Assembly (NCBI GenBank): GCA_030744095.1
Contig: JASLRF010000632.1
Coordinates: 1-14,708, forward strand
From: Pirellulaceae bacterium
Lineage (GTDB): Bacteria > Planctomycetota > Planctomycetia > Pirellulales > Pirellulaceae
Direction: 5' to 3'
DNA length: 14,708 nucleotides
Positions 12,357-14,708 of this stretch are shown here, piece by piece. The notes under the pieces are model-generated. The model had not been told where the DNA came from. It worked only from the letters and a program-made list of their open reading frames with translations, and did not search any database. A program made the position numbers and the translations under genes. Numbering within the stretch: the stretch's first letter is position 1; every line of letters begins with the position of its first letter.

Positions 12357-14152
12357 ACAACCTATCGCCCGAAGAAAAACAAGTTGGCAAGGACAATTAT
12401 TACGAAGCGACGGGCGTATCGCGGCGTGATTTCATGAAAGGGCTCGTCACCACTGGCGCTGTCACCGGCGCGGGGTTGGGTGGTGCCTATTTCGGGTATT
12501 CACGTGTGGAAAACCCCGTAAGGATCGGCGTCATTGGCACAGGCGACGAGGGAAATGTGTTGATCAACGCGATGAACCCCGACTACCATCAGGTGGTCGC
12601 CATCGCTGACATTCGTCCCTACAACATCCATCGCGCCTTCCACGGCGACTGGGCCAGCCCAAATGCGATCGCTGCTCGCTGCGGCCTGCTGACCAAATAC
12701 GGTTGGTCAAGCGAAAACGAAGCCCGCAAACACGTCAAGGTCTACGACAAGGACTACCACGACCTGCTCAAGGACCCTGAAGTTGAAGCTGTGGTGATCG
12801 CCGTGCCGCTGTTCCTGCACGCTCAGGTCGGCATTGACGCAATGAAGGCCGGCAAGCATGTCCTGACAGAGAAGCTGATGGCGCACAATGTGGCGCAATG
12901 CAAAGTCATGTCTCGTGTGGCCGAAGAAACGGGACTCTATCTGGCAACTGGGCACCAACGACACTACAGCGTTTTGTACGACAATGCGGTCAATCTGCTG
13001 CAATGGGGTCTGCTGGGACAACTCCACCACATTCGCGCCCAATGGCATCGAGGAAACCTGCCGGGTCGTGATAGCTGGCAACAGCCGCTCCCGGGTGGCG
13101 AGCGGGCAATCATCGATGGGAAGGAAAGCACGATCGACAAGATCGCAGACCATCTGAAGAAGCTAGAGGCGTCAATCAAGAAAGAGAAAGACCCGGAGAA
13201 GTATGACCTGCTCCAGAAGAGAATAGCCCAGTGGACAGCGTGGGACGCTGATCGAACGTTGAATGCCGCTGACTTTGGTTACGAGGCGAAGACGCTGAGC
13301 AACGGTCGACAACGCAGCGCCATGGAAGAACTTTGTCGTTGGCGACTGTGGGAACGTACTGGCGGTGGTCTCATGGCAGAACTTGGCAGTCATCAACTGG
13401 ACGCTGCCAGTATCTTCATCAGCGCAATGCGGAACGACGGCAAGAAAGCGCATCCGCTATCGGTGCACGCAGTCGGCGGCCGCCACATTTTTGCTCCCGA
13501 CCGTGAGTGCGAAGACCACGTCTATTGCATGTTCGAATTCCCGGGCCCCGAGTACGATGCCAGTTTCGACGTTGGATATCGCGATGCCGTCTCAAATCTA
13601 CCGGATCCAAAACGCGGAATTGCGGGCTACGACGAAGATCCGAACAAGAAGATCATGGTGTCTTACTCGTCGATTAACGGCAATGGCTACGGCGGGTATG
13701 GCGAGGTCGTGATGGGAACCAAGGGTACGCTGGTCCTGGAAAAAGAACAGGAAGTCTTGATTTATAAGACCTCGGACACAGCGTCACGAATCAAGGTGGA
13801 GACCGATTCCGGTGGTCCGACGATGGGTACGCAGGGTAGCGGCGGTCCCACGGCAGCGGCGGCCGTCGCGTCAGCGGCAGCCTCTGGGCCCGTCAGTCGA
13901 GGGTACACCGAAGAACTGGAACATTGGGCTTGGTGCATCCGCAATGCGTCACCCGAAAACCAGCCTCGCTGCACGCCGAAAGTCGCGATGGGCGACGCGG
14001 TGATCGCGCTCACTTCGAACGTCGCCATCAAACGGTCGATCAATGGTGAGAGTGGTTACGTCAAATTCGACGAAGCCTGGTTCGACATTCACAACGATGC
14101 GACGTCGGACGGCAGCGATATCGCGGTAGAACGAGCGAGTTTGGGTGCGTAG
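12353..14152 (+). CDS. Tat-exported Gfo/Idh/MocA-family oxidoreductase, 599 aa
   Basis: Residues 21-50 are a twin-arginine leader: VSRRDFMKG with R24-R25, then a hydrophobic TTGAVTGAGLGGAYFGY, so the folded, cofactor-loaded enzyme is probably exported or anchored by this segment. The Rossmann domain follows: VRIGVIGTGDEG (57-67), VVAIADIRP, VEAVVIAVPLFLHA and TEKLMAHN with E173-K174 at the usual EKP position. The C-terminal domain includes GGGLMAELGSHQLDAASIF, with H347 at the catalytic His position. Oddities are a charged, helix-prone segment at about 250-320 and a Gly/Ala-rich stretch near 486-515, which make it longer than typical members. Likely role: NAD(P)-dependent oxidation or interconversion of a sugar in the periplasm, as in glucose-fructose oxidoreductase; the substrate is unknown. 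ATG 12353 has AAGGA (12340-12344) 8 bp upstream and overlaps the DoxX-like stop by 4 bp; an in-frame ATG at 12327 is not needed. Confidence 0.9.
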   Translation: MNNLSPEEKQVGKDNYYEATGVSRRDFMKGLVTTGAVTGAGLGGAYFGYSRVENPVRIGVIGTGDEGNVLINAMNPDYHQVVAIADIRPYNIHRAFHGDWASPNAIAARCGLLTKYGWSSENEARKHVKVYDKDYHDLLKDPEVEAVVIAVPLFLHAQVGIDAMKAGKHVLTEKLMAHNVAQCKVMSRVAEETGLYLATGHQRHYSVLYDNAVNLLQWGLLGQLHHIRAQWHRGNLPGRDSWQQPLPGGERAIIDGKESTIDKIADHLKKLEASIKKEKDPEKYDLLQKRIAQWTAWDADRTLNAADFGYEAKTLSNGRQRSAMEELCRWRLWERTGGGLMAELGSHQLDAASIFISAMRNDGKKAHPLSVHAVGGRHIFAPDRECEDHVYCMFEFPGPEYDASFDVGYRDAVSNLPDPKRGIAGYDEDPNKKIMVSYSSINGNGYGGYGEVVMGTKGTLVLEKEQEVLIYKTSDTASRIKVETDSGGPTMGTQGSGGPTAAAAVASAAASGPVSRGYTEELEHWAWCIRNASPENQPRCTPKVAMGDAVIALTSNVAIKRSINGESGYVKFDEAWFDIHNDATSDGSDIAVERASLGA

Positions 14153-14322
14153 GCGTCTATTGCCGGACCCAGGTCGCCAATTGTAATCCCTGCGGCGGTC
14201 GACTACCTTTTGGTGAAAGCCTTTCTTGATCGGTGTGGTTTCGGATAGCGCCGCGCTACAAACACAGCCTATGGCGGTCGCTTCGAGCGCAAGTGCACGC
14301 CACGTTAACGGGAGCTTGATGG

Positions 14323-14708
14323 ATGGAAAAATGGCCAATCGGAGTCTTTACCAGTGTGGATGCGGGACTCGGTGTGAAATTGGAGGTCGCCCATGAACTG
14401 GGCGTCCCGACGATTCAGTTGCACGCCCCGGCAAAAGCCACGCGCACGCAGGAAAATGCCGACCGTTTTTTGGCTCGGCTGGCCGAACTTGGAATCACTC
14501 TGACGGCCGTTTTTGGGGGATTCGAGGGCGAAAGCTACGCGGACATTCCCACCGTTTCCAAAACCGTCGGGCTGGTGCCGCCCGAGACGCGCGCCGCACG
14601 GACACAGGAGATGAAGGAGATCGCCGATTTCGCCAAGATGCTCAAATGCAACGTCGTGGCTCTTCACTTGGGCTTCGTGCCGCATGATACGAGCGACCCA
14701 CTGTATGG
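14323..14708 (+). CDS. Sugar phosphate isomerase/epimerase-type TIM-barrel protein, N-terminal part (3' truncated by window)
   Basis: The visible 128 codons begin MEKWPIGVFTSVDAGLGVKL and continue through ELGVPTIQLHAPAKATRT, GITLTAVFGGFEGESYADIP, EMKEIADFAKMLKCNVVALH and LGFVPHD. This is the start of a xylose-isomerase-like (AP-endonuclease-2) TIM barrel: alternating strands at the ends of which metal and sugar ligands such as H34 and H118 would lie. ATG 14323 is chosen because GGGAG (14310-14314) is 8 bp upstream; ATG 14319 is in another frame. The gene runs off the window and the catalytic Glu/His residues lie beyond. It follows the Gfo oxidoreductase by 170 bp on the same strand, a pairing common in inositol and rare-sugar pathways. 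The specific substrate is unknown. Confidence 0.82.
   Translation, partial: MEKWPIGVFTSVDAGLGVKLEVAHELGVPTIQLHAPAKATRTQENADRFLARLAELGITLTAVFGGFEGESYADIPTVSKTVGLVPPETRAARTQEMKEIADFAKMLKCNVVALHLGFVPHDTSDPLY

Overview
This window looks like chromosomal DNA of a planctomycete, probably of the Pirellulales type. It has moderately high GC, long intergenic gaps and many short operons on both strands. It also carries gene families I associate with that group: an excisionase-like HTH fused to a PTS EIIA domain, degenerate receiver proteins, a DoxX-type protein paired with a Tat-exported Gfo/Idh/MocA oxidoreductase, and a secreted M20 amidohydrolase. The assignment rests on recognised protein families, not on a marker gene. 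I see no rRNA, tRNA, CRISPR array, transposase or phage gene.

Layout. (1) 2-1432, + strand: a chaperone operon with the 3' end of dnaJ, then grpE, an FmdB-type zinc ribbon gene and a 59-residue YacG-type zinc protein. It is followed by a six-TM membrane protein (1528-2805). (2) 2996-3724, - strand: a P-II signal protein and, 18 bp downstream, a degenerate receiver-like protein. An exact 10-bp tandem repeat lies upstream of the P-II gene. (3) 3901-4830, - strand: a secreted DUF481-type beta-rich protein. It is divergent from 5021-5728 (+), an HTH-EIIA fusion, which is followed by a 274-residue protein made of two degenerate receiver-like halves (5868-6692). (4) 6775-8116: a divergent housekeeping pair, an RluA-family pseudouridine synthase (-) and a Maf nucleotide pyrophosphatase (+). 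(5) 8410-10845: a divergent pair, a secreted M20 amidohydrolase (-) and a PIG-L/LmbE deacetylase (+). The pair is bracketed at both outer ends by one 49-bp repeat in inverted orientation (42/49 identical). (6) 10846-11420: a gene-free, repeat-rich stretch. (7) 11421-14708, + strand: a DoxX-like membrane protein with a large inserted domain, overlapping by ATGA a Tat-exported Gfo/Idh/MocA oxidoreductase. After a 170-bp gap comes the start of a sugar-phosphate isomerase/epimerase-type gene, cut by the window edge.

How the genes work together. The first block is protein folding and zinc-protein housekeeping. The 3-6.7 kb block is rich in signalling proteins that are incomplete by classical standards: P-II with a receiver lacking the switch residues, and an HTH-EIIA fusion with a double pseudo-receiver. 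It may be a nitrogen/carbon status relay, but that is inference. The last block reads as an envelope sugar-oxidation module: a membrane partner, a periplasmic oxidoreductase and a cytoplasmic isomerase. The best candidates for something under-described are the DoxX-insert/Gfo coupled pair, the P-II/receiver and HTH-EIIA/double-receiver pairs, and the inverted 49-bp repeats around the M20/PIG-L pair.
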